From Caulobacter sp. RHG1 (GTDB taxonomy: Bacteria > Pseudomonadota > Alphaproteobacteria > Caulobacterales > Caulobacteraceae): a stretch of DNA of 64,000 nt. Position 1 is the first letter of the stretch; every line of letters starts with the position of its first letter. The stretch is taken from assembly GCF_013181195.1 (NCBI RefSeq), contig NZ_SMZP01000003.1, positions 248,001-312,000 on the forward strand. Direction: 5' to 3'. The translations under genes were made by a program, and so were the position numbers. A model generated the notes under the pieces. That model did no database searches, was not told the origin of the DNA, and saw nothing but the letters and a program-made list of their open reading frames with translations. Below, one piece after another: positions 44,083 through 54,294 of the stretch.

Positions 44083-45195
44083 TCACTTCTTTTGTGTCGA
44101 AGTCTTTTTGGGCGCCGCCTTCGGCTTGGCGGCCAGCAACCGCTCGCCCTGCGGGTCGCCATCTTCGGACAGCAGGATGGCGATCCAGCGCGAGCCGTCG
44201 AACTGGGCCAGGATCAGCATGGCCGCCACGGTCAGCGGCGTGGACAGGAACATGCCCGTCACGCCCCACAGCGCGCCCCAGGCGGCCAGGGACAGCAGCA
44301 CCACGGTCGGGTCCATGTTTAGGCTGTCGCCTTGCATCCGCGGCAGGATGACGTTGCCGACGACGAAGAAGATCGCCTGCAGGGCGCAGAACAGGATCAC
44401 CGCGGGCCACAGGCTGTCGGGGAACTGCACCAGGGCAAACAGCGGCGGCATGAAGCAGCCGATCGCCCCGCCCAGGATCGGGATGTAGGCGGCCAGGAAG
44501 ATCAGGAAGGCCCAGAAGAACGCGTTGTCCAGGCCCACCAGCATCATCACCACCCAGGCCGCGCCCGCGATCATCACGCCGGTCACGGTCTGCAGCCACA
44601 GATACTGCTCGACGCCGTCGCGGATGCGCTGGAACAGCTTCATGTTCTGCTCGCGCTCGGCGTGCTGCGGGTACAGCGCGACGATCTTGCGGGCGAAGCC
44701 CCGGCGCGAGGCGATGATGAAGCCCAGATAGATCATCACCAGCAAGGCGTTGGAGGCGAAGTTGCCAAACGACGCAGCGACCTGGCCGATGTAGCGCTGC
44801 GGGTTCAGCTGGTTGATCAGACTGTCGATGGTCGGCGCGACCTGGACGCCAATCGCGTGGGCGACCTTGGCGATGATGCCGTTCAGCCGCGGGCCATAGT
44901 CCATCAGCTGGTCGAAGAAGCCCTTACCGTTGGCGATCACCACCCAGAACGACGCGCCGAACAGCAGGATCGACAGCACCACCGCCGCCGGCAGGGCCAC
45001 GCGCGGCGGAAACAGGGTCGGGGCTCGCGCGGTCAGCACCCGGGCGAAGCTGTCGATCATCACCGCCAGGAACACCGCCAGGGCCAGCGGGATCAGAATG
45101 CTGCGCATCCAGTAGAGCGCCGCAACGGCTGCAACGACGGCCAGGAACACCACGGCGTTGCGCGTCGTGACGGGAGGCGAGGCAGGCGCGGGCAT
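44083..45195 (-). CDS. AI-2E family (PerM/YhhT) membrane transporter
   Basis: Eight-helix permease of 370 residues. ALYWMRSILIPLALAVFLAVM at the N-terminus, FQRIRDGVEQYLWLQTVTGV and the C-terminal GVTGMFLSTPLTVAAMLIL are typical of the family. Despite the name, substrates are diverse and not established; TqsA exports AI-2, others carry Na+/H+. The Lys-rich tail ends KAAPKKTSTQKK. The start was put at the ATG at 45195, where the hydrophobic protein begins. Divergent from the HerA-like ATPase gene. Confidence 0.88.
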   Translation of the reverse strand: MPAPASPPVTTRNAVVFLAVVAAVAALYWMRSILIPLALAVFLAVMIDSFARVLTARAPTLFPPRVALPAAVVLSILLFGASFWVVIANGKGFFDQLMDYGPRLNGIIAKVAHAIGVQVAPTIDSLINQLNPQRYIGQVAASFGNFASNALLVMIYLGFIIASRRGFARKIVALYPQHAEREQNMKLFQRIRDGVEQYLWLQTVTGVMIAGAAWVVMMLVGLDNAFFWAFLIFLAAYIPILGGAIGCFMPPLFALVQFPDSLWPAVILFCALQAIFFVVGNVILPRMQGDSLNMDPTVVLLSLAAWGALWGVTGMFLSTPLTVAAMLILAQFDGSRWIAILLSEDGDPQGERLLAAKPKAAPKKTSTQKK

Positions 45196-45296
45196 TGTAA
45201 AAAATCTCCTGGATCGCGGCCGACATTGCCCGCGTGGATTGGCGCGAGGCAAGGCCCCGGCTACGCTCCAACGACCTTTGCTGGAGTTTGTGCCCC

Positions 45297-46829
45297 ATGT
45301 CGCTGTCGATTGGCGAAAACGAGATCCTGGTTGGCCTCGGCGAAGGCCCCGTGACCCAGCGCCTGGACCGCTCGAACCGGCACGGCGTGGTGGCCGGCGC
45401 GACCGGCACCGGCAAGACCGTGACGCTGCAAGTGATGGCCCAGGCCTTCTCCGACGCGGGCGTGCCGGTGTTCGCCGCCGACGTGAAGGGCGACCTCTCT
45501 GGCGTCGCCATGCCGGGAACGCCGAACGAGAAGATGCTGGCCCGCGCCGCCTCGATGGACCTGGCCCTGTCGCCCTCGGCCCCGCCGGTGATGTTCTGGG
45601 ATCTGTTCGGCCAGAAGGGCCACCCGATCCGCACGACCATCTCCGAGATGGGGCCGCTCCTGCTGTCGCGCCTCTTGGAGCTGAACGACGTGCAGGAAGG
45701 CGTGATGAACATCGTCTTCCACGTCGCCGACCAGGACGGCCTGCTGCTGCTGGACCTGAAGGACCTGCAGGCCTGCCTGAAATATGTCGCCGACCACGCC
45801 GACCAGATCGGCACGCAATATGGCAACGTCTCGGCCGCCACGGTCGGGGCCATTCAGCGCAAGCTGCTGACCTTGCAGACGCAGGGCGCCGAGCACTTCT
45901 TCGGCGAGCCGGCGCTGGACCTGACCGACCTGATGCGCACCGACGTCGCCGGTCGCGGCTACGTCAACCTGCTGGCCGCCGACCGACTGATCCAGTCGCC
46001 CAAGCTCTATTCGACCTTCCTGCTGTGGCTGCTGTCGGAGCTGTTCGAGGTGCTGCCCGAGGTTGGCGATCCGGAGAAGCCCAAGCTGGTGTTCTTCTTC
46101 GACGAGGCGCACCTGCTGTTCAACGATGCGCCGAAACCTCTCCTGGAGAAGATCGAGCAGGTCGTGCGCCTGATCCGCTCCAAGGGCGTAGGCGTCTATT
46201 TCGTCACCCAGAACCCGGCCGACATTCCCGACGCGGTGCTGGGTCAGCTGGGCGCCCGGGTGCAGCACGCCCTGCGCGCCTACACCCCCGCCGACCAGAA
46301 GGGCCTGAAGGCCGCCGCCCAGTCTTTCCGGGTCAATCCCAGCTTCGACACCGCCGAGACGATCCAGGCCCTGGGCGTCGGTGAGGCCCTGGTCTCGACC
46401 CTGGACGAGAAGGGCGCGCCGCGGGTGGTGCAGAAGACCCTGATCCGCCCGCCGGCCTCGCGCCTGGGTCCGCTGACGCCGCCCGAGCGCGCCGCCCTTC
46501 AGGCTCAGAGCCCGGTGGCGGGCGTCTATGACACCGTCCAGGATCGCGAGTCCGCCTACGAAATTCTGCAGGGCCGCGCGCAGCAGGCCCAGCGCAAGGC
46601 CGACGCCGACCGCGCCCAGGCCGAGGAAGACAAGCGAGAAGCCGCGGAGGCCAAGGTCCGCCAGCGGGAGGAAGCCCGCGAGTCGCGCCAGCCCAGCCGC
46701 CCCCGTGCTTCGAACCGGCAGACCGTCACCGAGGCCTTCGCCGTCACCCTGGTTCGCACTGTGGCCTCGACGGCCGGGCGCGAACTGATGCGCGGCCTGC
46801 TGGGCGGGCTCACGCGCCGGCGGCGCTGA
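45297..46829 (+). CDS. HerA-like ATPase, DUF853 (YjgR) family
   Basis: RecA-fold ATPase of 510 residues in the HerA/FtsK clade. Walker A is [13 protein letters not shown] (about residues 35-47), Walker B is [13 protein letters not shown], and the sensor segment [20 protein letters not shown] matches DUF853. The C-terminal 90 residues are a highly charged Ala/Arg/Glu coil ([20 protein letters not shown]) followed by a hydrophobic helix. The cellular role of YjgR-type ATPases is unknown. It is not paired with a NurA or SIR2 gene, so a defence role is not suggested. Its end overlaps the hybrid kinase gene by 20 bp, convergent. Confidence 0.9.
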   Translation: MSLSIGENEILVGLGEGPVTQRLDRSNRHGVVAGATGTGKTVTLQVMAQAFSDAGVPVFAADVKGDLSGVAMPGTPNEKMLARAASMDLALSPSAPPVMFWDLFGQKGHPIRTTISEMGPLLLSRLLELNDVQEGVMNIVFHVADQDGLLLLDLKDLQACLKYVADHADQIGTQYGNVSAATVGAIQRKLLTLQTQGAEHFFGEPALDLTDLMRTDVAGRGYVNLLAADRLIQSPKLYSTFLLWLLSELFEVLPEVGDPEKPKLVFFFDEAHLLFNDAPKPLLEKIEQVVRLIRSKGVGVYFVTQNPADIPDAVLGQLGARVQHALRAYTPADQKGLKAAAQSFRVNPSFDTAETIQALGVGEALVSTLDEKGAPRVVQKTLIRPPASRLGPLTPPERAALQAQSPVAGVYDTVQDRESAYEILQGRAQQAQRKADADRAQAEEDKREAAEAKVRQREEARESRQPSRPRASNRQTVTEAFAVTLVRTVASTAGRELMRGLLGGLTRRRR

Positions 46830-48015
46830 CCTTCCGGCGGCGGGCGCGCTTGGGCGGCGAGCGGCCCGCCAGCAGGGCCGCAGCGATGCTGGCCAGCTGA
46901 TCGGCCTGGAACGGCTTGCGCAGCACCGGCCAGGGCAGGTCGGCCGGCGCGCGGTCCACATGGTCGCCCGCATAGCCGGTGGTCAGCAGCACGGCCAGGT
47001 CCGGCCGGTCCTTCGCCGCGGCCCGCGCCAGCTCCACGCCCGAAACGCCGCCGGGCATGATGATGTCGGTCATCAGCAGGTCGAAGACCTGGCCGCTCTT
47101 CAGAACCTCCAGCGCCGCCGCGCCATGGTCGGCCGTCGTCACCTCGCCGCCCAGGTCCCGCAGCTGACCGCAGGCGATCTCGCGCACGGCCGGATCGTCC
47201 TCGACCAGCAGGATGCGGGCGCCGTCCAGGCGAGCCGTCACCGGCGCGACGATCGCCGCCGTCGACGCAGCGCACGCTTCGGTGGCCGGCAGATAAAGCG
47301 CCACCGTCGTGCCCTCTCCCTCGACGCTCTCGATCTTCACCCCGCCGCCGCACTGGCGCAGGAAGCCATAGACCTGGGCCAGACCCAGGCCAGTGCCCTT
47401 GCCGACCTCCTTGGTCGTGAAGAACGGCTCGAAGACATGGGCCAGCACCTCGGGAGCCATGCCGGCGCCGGTGTCGCTGACCGCCACCCGCACATAGTCG
47501 CCAGCGTCGGTATCCAGGACATCGCCATCCTCGAGCCTCACCGGCTCCACGGTGATCCGAATCTGGCCGCCCGCGCCGGTGGCGTCGGCGGCGTTGACCA
47601 CCAGGTTCAGCAGCGCCGCCTCGAACTGAGCGGCGTCAGCGCGTACGTTCTGCGCCAGCCGGTCGCGCCGGACTTCCAGGGCGATCGCCTCACCGACCGC
47701 GCGACGCAGCAGCGGCTCGGCCTGGTCCAGCAGGGCGACGATATCGACCACTTCCAGCTTCAGTTCCTGATGGCGTGAAAAGGCCAGCAGCTGCCGGGTC
47801 AGGCGCTCGCCGCGTCGGCCCGCCGCCAGCGCCGCTTCGCCCAGCCGCGTGACGCGCGCCGTATCGCCCGGCCGTCGCAGGATCATGTCCAGGCCGCCGA
47901 CGACCACCGTCAGCAGGTTGTTGAAGTCGTGCGCCACGCCGCCGGTCAGCCGGCCAACGGTCTCCAGCCGCTGGGCCTGAGCCAGCGCCGCTTGAGCCAC
48001 AGCCGTTTCGGCCAT
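46810..48015 (-). CDS. Hybrid histidine kinase: catalytic and receiver half (separately translatable)
   Basis: Downstream half of a kinase whose sensory half lies upstream in another frame. ATG at 48015 with GGAGG six bases upstream opens a 401-residue product. The phospho-accepting segment is [20 protein letters not shown]. Then come HATPase boxes [18 protein letters not shown] and [20 protein letters not shown], and a receiver domain ([14 protein letters not shown]; the Asp in [10 protein letters not shown]). This is the orphan soluble-style kinase-receiver layout. With the sensory part in register it would be a single long hybrid kinase. It is convergent with the HerA-like gene. Confidence 0.85.
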   Translation of the reverse strand: MAETAVAQAALAQAQRLETVGRLTGGVAHDFNNLLTVVVGGLDMILRRPGDTARVTRLGEAALAAGRRGERLTRQLLAFSRHQELKLEVVDIVALLDQAEPLLRRAVGEAIALEVRRDRLAQNVRADAAQFEAALLNLVVNAADATGAGGQIRITVEPVRLEDGDVLDTDAGDYVRVAVSDTGAGMAPEVLAHVFEPFFTTKEVGKGTGLGLAQVYGFLRQCGGGVKIESVEGEGTTVALYLPATEACAASTAAIVAPVTARLDGARILLVEDDPAVREIACGQLRDLGGEVTTADHGAAALEVLKSGQVFDLLMTDIIMPGGVSGVELARAAAKDRPDLAVLLTTGYAGDHVDRAPADLPWPVLRKPFQADQLASIAAALLAGRSPPKRARRRKVSAAGA

Positions 48016-48021
48016 GCTGGC

Positions 48022-49177
48022 CTCCAGCGGTTCGCTCGATGACCCGGTGCTCCAGATCGCGGCGCGCCTCGACCGTCTCGGTGAAGTCGAAGCTGCTGCC
48101 GATATGGCCGGCATAGGCGCCCGAAGCGTCGAAACGCGGCGCGCCGACGCTGTTGATCCAACGCCATGCCCCGTCGGCCCTGCGCAGGCGGAAGGCGACA
48201 TGGAAGGTCTCGCGCCGGCGGGCGGCGGCGTCAGCCACGTCGAGCGCGGCGGTGCGATCGTCGGAATGCATGCTGTCGAACCAGTCGCCGGCCAGTTCCT
48301 GCTCGAGCGTCCCGCCCCGGAAGTCCAGCCAGGCCTGGTTGAACCAGTCCGGCTGACCATCGGCGTTCGTCGCCCAGATCAGCACCGGCGCCGAATTGGC
48401 CATGCCTCGGAACAGCTCCTCGCTGCTGCGCAAGGCCGCAGCGGCCTGCCGCTCCTGGGTCACATCCCGGAAGGTGACGGCGATGTCGCCGCCCAGCCGC
48501 ACGCCGCTGGAGCGCACCCAGCGCTCCTCGCCGTCGATGATCCGCCGAACGTCGATGTCGTCGGGCCCGCCAGCCTCCAGCAGACGCCGGAAACGTTCGA
48601 CCATGTCCTGGCCCGTCGCATCGGGAAATACCTCCAGCACCCGACGCCCCAAGAGAGTCGGCACACCGGCCGGCCGCATGGAATCGGCCATCGGATTGGC
48701 GTAGGTCCAGCGGAAGTCGACGACCTGTCCGCCCTGGCGCATCGGCTCCAGGATCACGAAGGCGTCCAGCGATACCTCTTGGGCCGAACGGAACCGCTCC
48801 TCGGCGGCAAAGCCCGATCGGACGGCCAGACGCAAGGCCTCGACCAGCACCACGATCAGCCCGCCGCACAGCAGGAACATGGAGAGCTGCACGGTCTCGC
48901 GCAGATGTGGCGTCCAGGAATCGTCCGGGGCCAGCCAGAACCGCCAGGCGACCAAGGCGCTTAGGGCCAGCGCCAAGGTCCCGGGCCCCAGGCCGCCGAC
49001 CATGGCGGCCACCATGACCGCGACGAAGAACGGTGGGAAGTTGACGGCGACGCCGGTCAGGGCGACCGCGGCCATGCGGGCGGCGATCGCCAGCAGCACG
49101 AACAGCAGCGCCAGGGCGTAGCGAAGCTCACGCCGATCGGCCGCCGTCACGAATCTGATGGCCGTCCGTCCAAGCAC
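48022..49177 (-). pseudogene. Hybrid histidine kinase: membrane and PAS sensory half, ended by a frameshift
   Basis: From the ATG at 49177 the protein has four membrane helices of the DUF4118/MASE type (YALALLFVLLAIAARMAAVA, NFPPFFVAVMVAAMVGGLGP, AWRFWL), then two PAS domains (about 130-230 and 250-370; the second with GAWRWINSVGAPRFDASGAY). The last sensible sequence is RRDLEHRVIERT; after about codon 385 the frame continues with unrelated residues until 47690. The kinase sequence resumes in the frame one base over. A one-base insertion or two-base deletion near 48022-48030 would explain it; sequencing error is possible. Confidence 0.75.
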
Positions 49178-49244
49178 TTCTAGAGCCCCGCCTTGCCGCC
49201 CCGTTTAGGCTTCGCCTAACGTTTCGGGCAGGCCGAGGTTCCGG

Positions 49245-51677
49245 TCAGGCCGAGCGCTTGGCCTCGACAGGCTGGGGCCTCTCGCTTGGAACAATGGCCT
49301 CGACGGCGACGGCGCTGGCCACCGTCCAGGCGCCGATGGCGTCGACAGGCGCCGGACGGCCGATGGCGTAGCCTTGCAGCTCGGTGCAGTTCTCGCCCCG
49401 CAGGAACAGGATCTGCTCCTGGGTCTCGACGCCCTCGGCCACCACGGGGATCTCCAGACTGCGGCCGAGGCCCAGAACAGCGCGCACGATGACGGTGGCG
49501 CGGTCGTGGCGATGGATGTTCTCGACGAAGCTCTTGTCGATCTTGATCTTGTCGAACGGGAACGACTGCAGGGTCGACAGCGACGAGAAGCCGGTGCCGA
49601 AGTCGTCCATGGCGATCCGCACGCCCAGCGCCTTCAGGCGGCGCAGGTTGTCCAGAGCGCGCTGATAGTCCTTGAACAGGGCGCTTTCGGTGATCTCCAG
49701 CTCCAGGCGAGCCGGCGACAGGCCGGTGGTGATCAGCACCTCATGCACCAGCGTCGGCAGAGCCGGATTGTGCAGCTGGATCGGCGAGAGATTGACCGCG
49801 ATGCGCAGCGGCTTTTCCCACGAGGCGGCGTCGGCGCAGGCGCGGCGCAGGACCCAGTCGCCCAGCGGACCGATCAGGCCGTTCTCCTCGGCGACGGGAA
49901 TGAACTCCAGCGGCGAGATCATGCCGCGGGTCGGATGGTTCCAGCGGACCAGGGCTTCGAAGCCGCAGACCTCGCCGTCGGTGGCGCGGGCCAGCGGCTG
50001 ATAGTGGACCACCAGCTCTTCGTCGATGATGCCCTGGCGCAGGTCGCGGGCCAGGTTGCGGCGCTCGCGGATCGTGTCGTCCATCTCGCGCTTGAAGAAA
50101 CGATAGACGCCGCGGCCGCTCTCCTTGGCGCGGTACAGGGCCATGTCGGCATTGGCCATCAGCGCCTCGGCGGTGCGGCCGTCGTCGGGATAGAGGCTGA
50201 CGCCCAGGCTGGCGCCCATGGCCAGTTCCTGGCCGTCATGCACGACCGGCGCGGCCAGCAGGTCGATCAGGCGGCCCGACAGCTCGGCGGCTGCGGTCGG
50301 CTGGTCGCCGCCGGCGATCTGGACCACGATGAACTCGTCGCCGCCCAGGCGCGCGGCGAAGGACGGCGCGTGGACGACCGACTGCAGACGGCGGGCCGTC
50401 TCGACCAGCAGCGAGTCGCCGGTCAGGTGGCCGTGCTGGTCGTTGGCTTCCTTGAAATGGTCCAGGTCGATGCAGATGACCGACAGGCTCTCGCCCGACG
50501 CTTCGACGCGCTCAACGGCGGCGGCCAGGCGGGCCTGCAGCGAATTGCGGTTGGGCAGGCCGGTCAGGCCGTCGTGTTCGGCCAGGTAGCGGATCTTCTC
50601 CTCGGCCGCCCGACGCTCGCGCAGGTCGCGGACGGCCAGGACGGTCAGGCCCGAAGTCTCGATGCGCGCGCCATCGTCCATCAGGCGCGAGAAGACTTCG
50701 ATCGGGATCTGACGGCCGCCGTTGACCGGCTGCAGCTTGCCTTCACGGCGCATGCCGTCACGGGCCACCGCGCCGTCGTCGTCGAAGGTCAGCATGGCGC
50801 CCATCAGCGGACGGCCGACCAGTTCGTCCAGCGGCGCGCCGGCCAGTTCGCAGAAGGCGGCGTTGGCGTCGTTGATCTGGCCCGCCTGGACGACGACCAG
50901 GCCTTCGTAGGCGGCATTGGCCAGGCGGCGGATGCGCTCGAGGGCCGAGCGCGAGGTTTGGGATTCGATGGCGACGGCGCCGAGGCCGCCCAGGATGATC
51001 ATGCCGGTGATCGAGCCGACGGCCAGGGTCAGGATACCGCCCGACAGCAATTGGTCGGGCACGACGATCGCGCCATCCGGCACGATGGTGATGGCCGACA
51101 TGCCCACGAAGTGGAGCGAGACGATGCCCAGGCACAGCACGCCGCCGCCCAGCATCTGGCGCTTGATGGTGCGGGCCGCGCCCGCCAGGACCAGGGCCGC
51201 GGCCGAGCCGCCGATCCCCAGGATGGCCGAAAGACCGACCGTCGCATGCTCCCAGACCAGCTGGCCCTGGGTCACGAAGGCCGACATGCCGGTATAGTGC
51301 ATCGCCGCGACGCCCAGACCGAGCAGAACGCCGCCGGTCAGGTCGTTGGTGGTCGAGCGCTGGGCCGAGGCGACCGCGAAGCCGGCGGCCATGAACACCG
51401 CGGCGATCATCAGCGACAGCAGGGTGCCGCTGGGGCTGTAGCCGGTCTTCAGGCCGGGGGTGAACGCGACCATGGCGATGAAGTGGGTGGCCCAGACGCT
51501 GGACCCGGCCACCAGGCCGGTCAGCAACAGCCAAGCGGCGCGCACGTGACCGCGCGCGCCCTGCATCCGTGAATACAGGCGGAACGTCGTGAAACAGCCG
51601 GCGATGCAGACCACCGCCGCGACGACCACCAGACGCAGGTCATGCTCGGTCGTCAGGCAGTTCAGGAACTTCAGCAC
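49245..51677 (-). CDS. MHYT-PAS-GGDEF-EAL c-di-GMP turnover protein
   Basis: Membrane protein of 810 residues that can make and degrade cyclic di-GMP. The MHYT domain (to about 230) has the repeated WATHFIAM, GVAAMHYTGMSAF and VSLHFVGMSAI motifs, proposed to bind a metal and sense oxygen or another gas. A PAS domain follows. The GGDEF motif (about residues 444-448) is RLGGDEF, intact, and the EAL motif (about 573-575) is FEALVRW, also with DDFGTGFSS and VVAEGVETQEQ. I place the start at a GTG at 51677 with GGGGGA upstream; a frame to 51758 is less likely. Caulobacter has an MHYT-GGDEF-EAL protein (CC0091) with phosphodiesterase activity; this may be its counterpart. Confidence 0.92.
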   Translation of the reverse strand: MLKFLNCLTTEHDLRLVVVAAVVCIAGCFTTFRLYSRMQGARGHVRAAWLLLTGLVAGSSVWATHFIAMVAFTPGLKTGYSPSGTLLSLMIAAVFMAAGFAVASAQRSTTNDLTGGVLLGLGVAAMHYTGMSAFVTQGQLVWEHATVGLSAILGIGGSAAALVLAGAARTIKRQMLGGGVLCLGIVSLHFVGMSAITIVPDGAIVVPDQLLSGGILTLAVGSITGMIILGGLGAVAIESQTSRSALERIRRLANAAYEGLVVVQAGQINDANAAFCELAGAPLDELVGRPLMGAMLTFDDDGAVARDGMRREGKLQPVNGGRQIPIEVFSRLMDDGARIETSGLTVLAVRDLRERRAAEEKIRYLAEHDGLTGLPNRNSLQARLAAAVERVEASGESLSVICIDLDHFKEANDQHGHLTGDSLLVETARRLQSVVHAPSFAARLGGDEFIVVQIAGGDQPTAAAELSGRLIDLLAAPVVHDGQELAMGASLGVSLYPDDGRTAEALMANADMALYRAKESGRGVYRFFKREMDDTIRERRNLARDLRQGIIDEELVVHYQPLARATDGEVCGFEALVRWNHPTRGMISPLEFIPVAEENGLIGPLGDWVLRRACADAASWEKPLRIAVNLSPIQLHNPALPTLVHEVLITTGLSPARLELEITESALFKDYQRALDNLRRLKALGVRIAMDDFGTGFSSLSTLQSFPFDKIKIDKSFVENIHRHDRATVIVRAVLGLGRSLEIPVVAEGVETQEQILFLRGENCTELQGYAIGRPAPVDAIGAWTVASAVAVEAIVPSERPQPVEAKRSA

Positions 51678-52011
51678 GCACGTCCCCCGAGAGTTACTTC
51701 CGGACAGCGCTACAACAGGAGTTACAAATAAACCGTTGCGACAGTCAGGGCGCGACAAATGGCCATAGCCTCATTTCCTCGCGCAATTTCCTGCCTCGAC
51801 TTGTCTCGCCTCAATAGAACAGTGGGGAATCGGGATCTGGGCTTGGCTACGTAAGGTCGCGGGGAAGGGGCGTCCATTTGTGTCGCGCGCGGTCATCAGG
51901 ATGTCACTGTCCGGAGTGTTTTGACCGGGCGGCTTGCCTCGGCGCCGCGATTGCTGGAATAGGCGGAAAGCGTCGCGCAAGGCGGCGCTCGTTCGAACTC
52001 GGGATGCTTCG
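51678..52011. other. Divergent intergenic region, 334 bp
   Basis: It separates the c-di-GMP protein (minus) and the UDP-sugar dehydrogenase (plus). It holds an AT-richer part at 51700-51760 suited to a promoter and a possible TTGACC at about 51921. No palindrome, repeat or RNA motif stands out. Confidence 0.4.
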
Positions 52012-53319
52012 ATGCGCGTAGCGATGATTGGCACGGGTTATGTGGGCCTGGTGTCGGGGGCGTGTTTCGCCGACTTCGGTCACGTGGTGACCTGCATCGA
52101 CAAGGATCCCCGCAAGATCGAGCGGCTGGAGAAGGGCGAGATCCCGATCTTCGAGCCGGGCCTCGATGACCTGGTCGCCCGCAACGTCCGCGAAGGCCGT
52201 CTGTTCTTCACCTTGGAAGGCGCCCAGGCGATCAAGGACGCCGACGCGGTGTTCATCGCCGTCGGCACGCCCACACGTCGCGGCGATGGTCATGCGGACC
52301 TCTCTTACGTCTACGCCGCGGCTGAAGAGATCGCCGGCCTGATCGAGGGCTTCACCGTCGTGGTCACCAAGTCGACCGTGCCGGTCGGCACGGGCGACGA
52401 GGTGGAAGCGATCATCAAGAAGACCAATCCGAACGCCCAGTTCGCCGTGGTGTCGAACCCCGAGTTCCTGCGCGAAGGCGCGGCGATCGAGGACTTCAAG
52501 CGTCCCGACCGCGTGGTGGTCGGCACTGATGACGAACGCGCTCAGGCCGTGATGCGTGATCTCTACCGCCCGCTGTCGCTGAACGAGACGCCGCTGGTGT
52601 TCACCGGCCGTCGGACTAGCGAGCTGATCAAATACGCCGCCAACGCCTTCCTGGCGATGAAGATCACCTTCATCAACGAGATGGCCGACCTTTGCGAAGT
52701 CGTGGGCGCAGACGTCCAGCAGGTCGCCAAGGGCATCGGCCTGGACAAGCGCATCGGCGGCAAGTTCCTGAACGCGGGCCCGGGCTACGGCGGTTCGTGC
52801 TTCCCGAAGGACACCATCGCCCTGGTCAAGACCGCCCAGGACTACGGCGCCCCGACTCGGCTGATCGAGACCACGGTCGAGGTCAACGACGCGCGCAAGA
52901 AGGCCATGGCCGGCAAGGTGGCCAAGGCCATCGGCTCGGAGGACCTCTCCGGCAAGACGATCGGCGTGCTGGGCCTGACCTTCAAACCCAACACCGACGA
53001 CATGCGCGATGCGCCCAGCCTGGACATCGTCCCGGCCCTGCAGGCGCTCGGCGCCAAGGTCCAGGCCTTTGACCCCGAAGGCGCCAAGGAGGCCGCCCAT
53101 CTGCTCAAGGACGTCGACTTCAAGGCCGGCGCCTATGAAGCCGCCGAGGGGGTTGATGCGTTGGTCATCCTGACCGAGTGGGACCAGTTCCGGGCCCTCG
53201 ATCTGGACCGCCTGAAGCTGCTCATGAACGCCCCCGTCGTCGTCGACCTGCGCAATGTCTACAAGCCGGCCGAGATGGTTCGTCACGGCTTTACCTACGC
53301 CTCGATCGGACGGGGCTGA
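52012..53319 (+). CDS. UDP-glucose 6-dehydrogenase family
   Basis: NAD-dependent oxidation of a UDP-hexose to the uronic acid, here most likely UDP-glucose to UDP-glucuronate. The 435-residue protein starts with MRVAMIGTGYVGLVSGACFA and has VSNPEFLREGAAIEDF, KYAANAFLAMKITFINEM and the catalytic-Cys loop GPGYGGSCFPKD (Cys at about residue 263). GVLGLTFKPNTDDMRDAPSL starts the C-terminal domain. The ATG at 52012 is the natural start although the frame is open upstream to 51934. It ends four bases before a UDP-glucuronate epimerase-like gene, which would use its product. Confidence 0.92.
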   Translation: MRVAMIGTGYVGLVSGACFADFGHVVTCIDKDPRKIERLEKGEIPIFEPGLDDLVARNVREGRLFFTLEGAQAIKDADAVFIAVGTPTRRGDGHADLSYVYAAAEEIAGLIEGFTVVVTKSTVPVGTGDEVEAIIKKTNPNAQFAVVSNPEFLREGAAIEDFKRPDRVVVGTDDERAQAVMRDLYRPLSLNETPLVFTGRRTSELIKYAANAFLAMKITFINEMADLCEVVGADVQQVAKGIGLDKRIGGKFLNAGPGYGGSCFPKDTIALVKTAQDYGAPTRLIETTVEVNDARKKAMAGKVAKAIGSEDLSGKTIGVLGLTFKPNTDDMRDAPSLDIVPALQALGAKVQAFDPEGAKEAAHLLKDVDFKAGAYEAAEGVDALVILTEWDQFRALDLDRLKLLMNAPVVVDLRNVYKPAEMVRHGFTYASIGRG

Positions 53320-53322
53320 GGC

Positions 53323-54294
53323 ATGACAACTCCGATCATCGTCACGGGCGCCGCAGGCTTCATCGGCATGCATGTGGCCGAGCGCCTGCTGGATCGCGGC
53401 GAGACGGTGATCGGGGTCGACGTCTTCAACGCCTATTACGATCCGGCCCTCAAGGAGGCCCGGGCCGCGCGGCTGGAAGGTCGCGACGGCTTCACGATGG
53501 TCCGGATGGACATCGCCGAGCACGAGGCCTTCGCCGCGCTGGTGAAGGCCTCCAGCGCCCAGCGGGTCGTGCACCTGGCCGCTCAGGCCGGGGTTCGCTA
53601 CTCGATTGAGAACCCCTTCGCCTATGAGCGCAGCAATCTGGCCGGCCACCTGTCGGTGCTAGAGGCATGCCGCCATGCGGGCGTCCAGCACCTGGTCTAT
53701 GCCAGCTCGTCCAGTGTCTATGGCGACCGGCCGCTGAACGGCGACGGCTTCCGCGAGACCGATCCGGCCAACGATCCAGTGTCGCTGTACGCCGCCACCA
53801 AGCGGTCCTGCGAAATGCTGAGCCAGAGCTATGCGGCGCTCTACGGTTTCCCACAGTCGGGCCTGCGGTTCTTCACCGTCTATGGTCCCTGGGGCCGGCC
53901 GGACATGGCCTATTTCAGCTTCACCGAGAAGATGCTGCAGGGCGAGCCGATCGACGTCTATGGCGAGGGCGAGATGGCCCGCGATTTCACCTTCATCGAC
54001 GACATCGTCGACGGCATCCTGGGCGTGCTGGACCATCCGCCGGCGCAGGGCGGCCACGAGGTCTACAACATCGGCGACAACGATCCCGTCGGGCTGATGG
54101 AGATGATCTCGACCCTCGAAGCCGCGCTCGGCGTGGAGGCCCAGAAGGTCATGCTGCCGATGCAGCCGGGCGACGTGCCGGCCACCTTCGCCAATATCGA
54201 CAAGATCCATGCCCTGTGCGGCTACAAGCCCAAGGTCAAGCTGGCCGAAGGCCTGGCCCGCTTCGTCGACTGGCGGCGCGGCTACGCCGACTGA
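53323..54294 (+). CDS. NAD-dependent epimerase, UDP-glucuronate 4-epimerase-like
   Basis: Extended-SDR epimerase of 323 residues. The Rossmann motif is VTGAAGFIGMHVAERLLDRG; the catalytic Tyr-x-x-x-Lys is YAATKRSCEM; and NPFAYERSNLAG and DFTFIDDIVDGILG are typical of UDP-glucuronate 4-epimerases of the LspL/CapI type. Its position four bases after the UDP-glucose dehydrogenase suggests the path UDP-glucose, UDP-glucuronate, UDP-galacturonate. It overlaps the convergent EamA gene by 13 bp. Confidence 0.9.
   Translation: MTTPIIVTGAAGFIGMHVAERLLDRGETVIGVDVFNAYYDPALKEARAARLEGRDGFTMVRMDIAEHEAFAALVKASSAQRVVHLAAQAGVRYSIENPFAYERSNLAGHLSVLEACRHAGVQHLVYASSSSVYGDRPLNGDGFRETDPANDPVSLYAATKRSCEMLSQSYAALYGFPQSGLRFFTVYGPWGRPDMAYFSFTEKMLQGEPIDVYGEGEMARDFTFIDDIVDGILGVLDHPPAQGGHEVYNIGDNDPVGLMEMISTLEAALGVEAQKVMLPMQPGDVPATFANIDKIHALCGYKPKVKLAEGLARFVDWRRGYAD

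Noticed and set aside
43858..44162. Small minus-strand frames between the AI-2E and GDH genes
   Set aside because: They overlap the AI-2E gene or the hairpins, have no ribosome-binding site and biased composition.
45297..46829. HerA-like ATPase as part of an antiphage system
   Set aside because: It belongs to the widespread DUF853/YjgR group and has no NurA, SIR2 or DUF4297 partner nearby.
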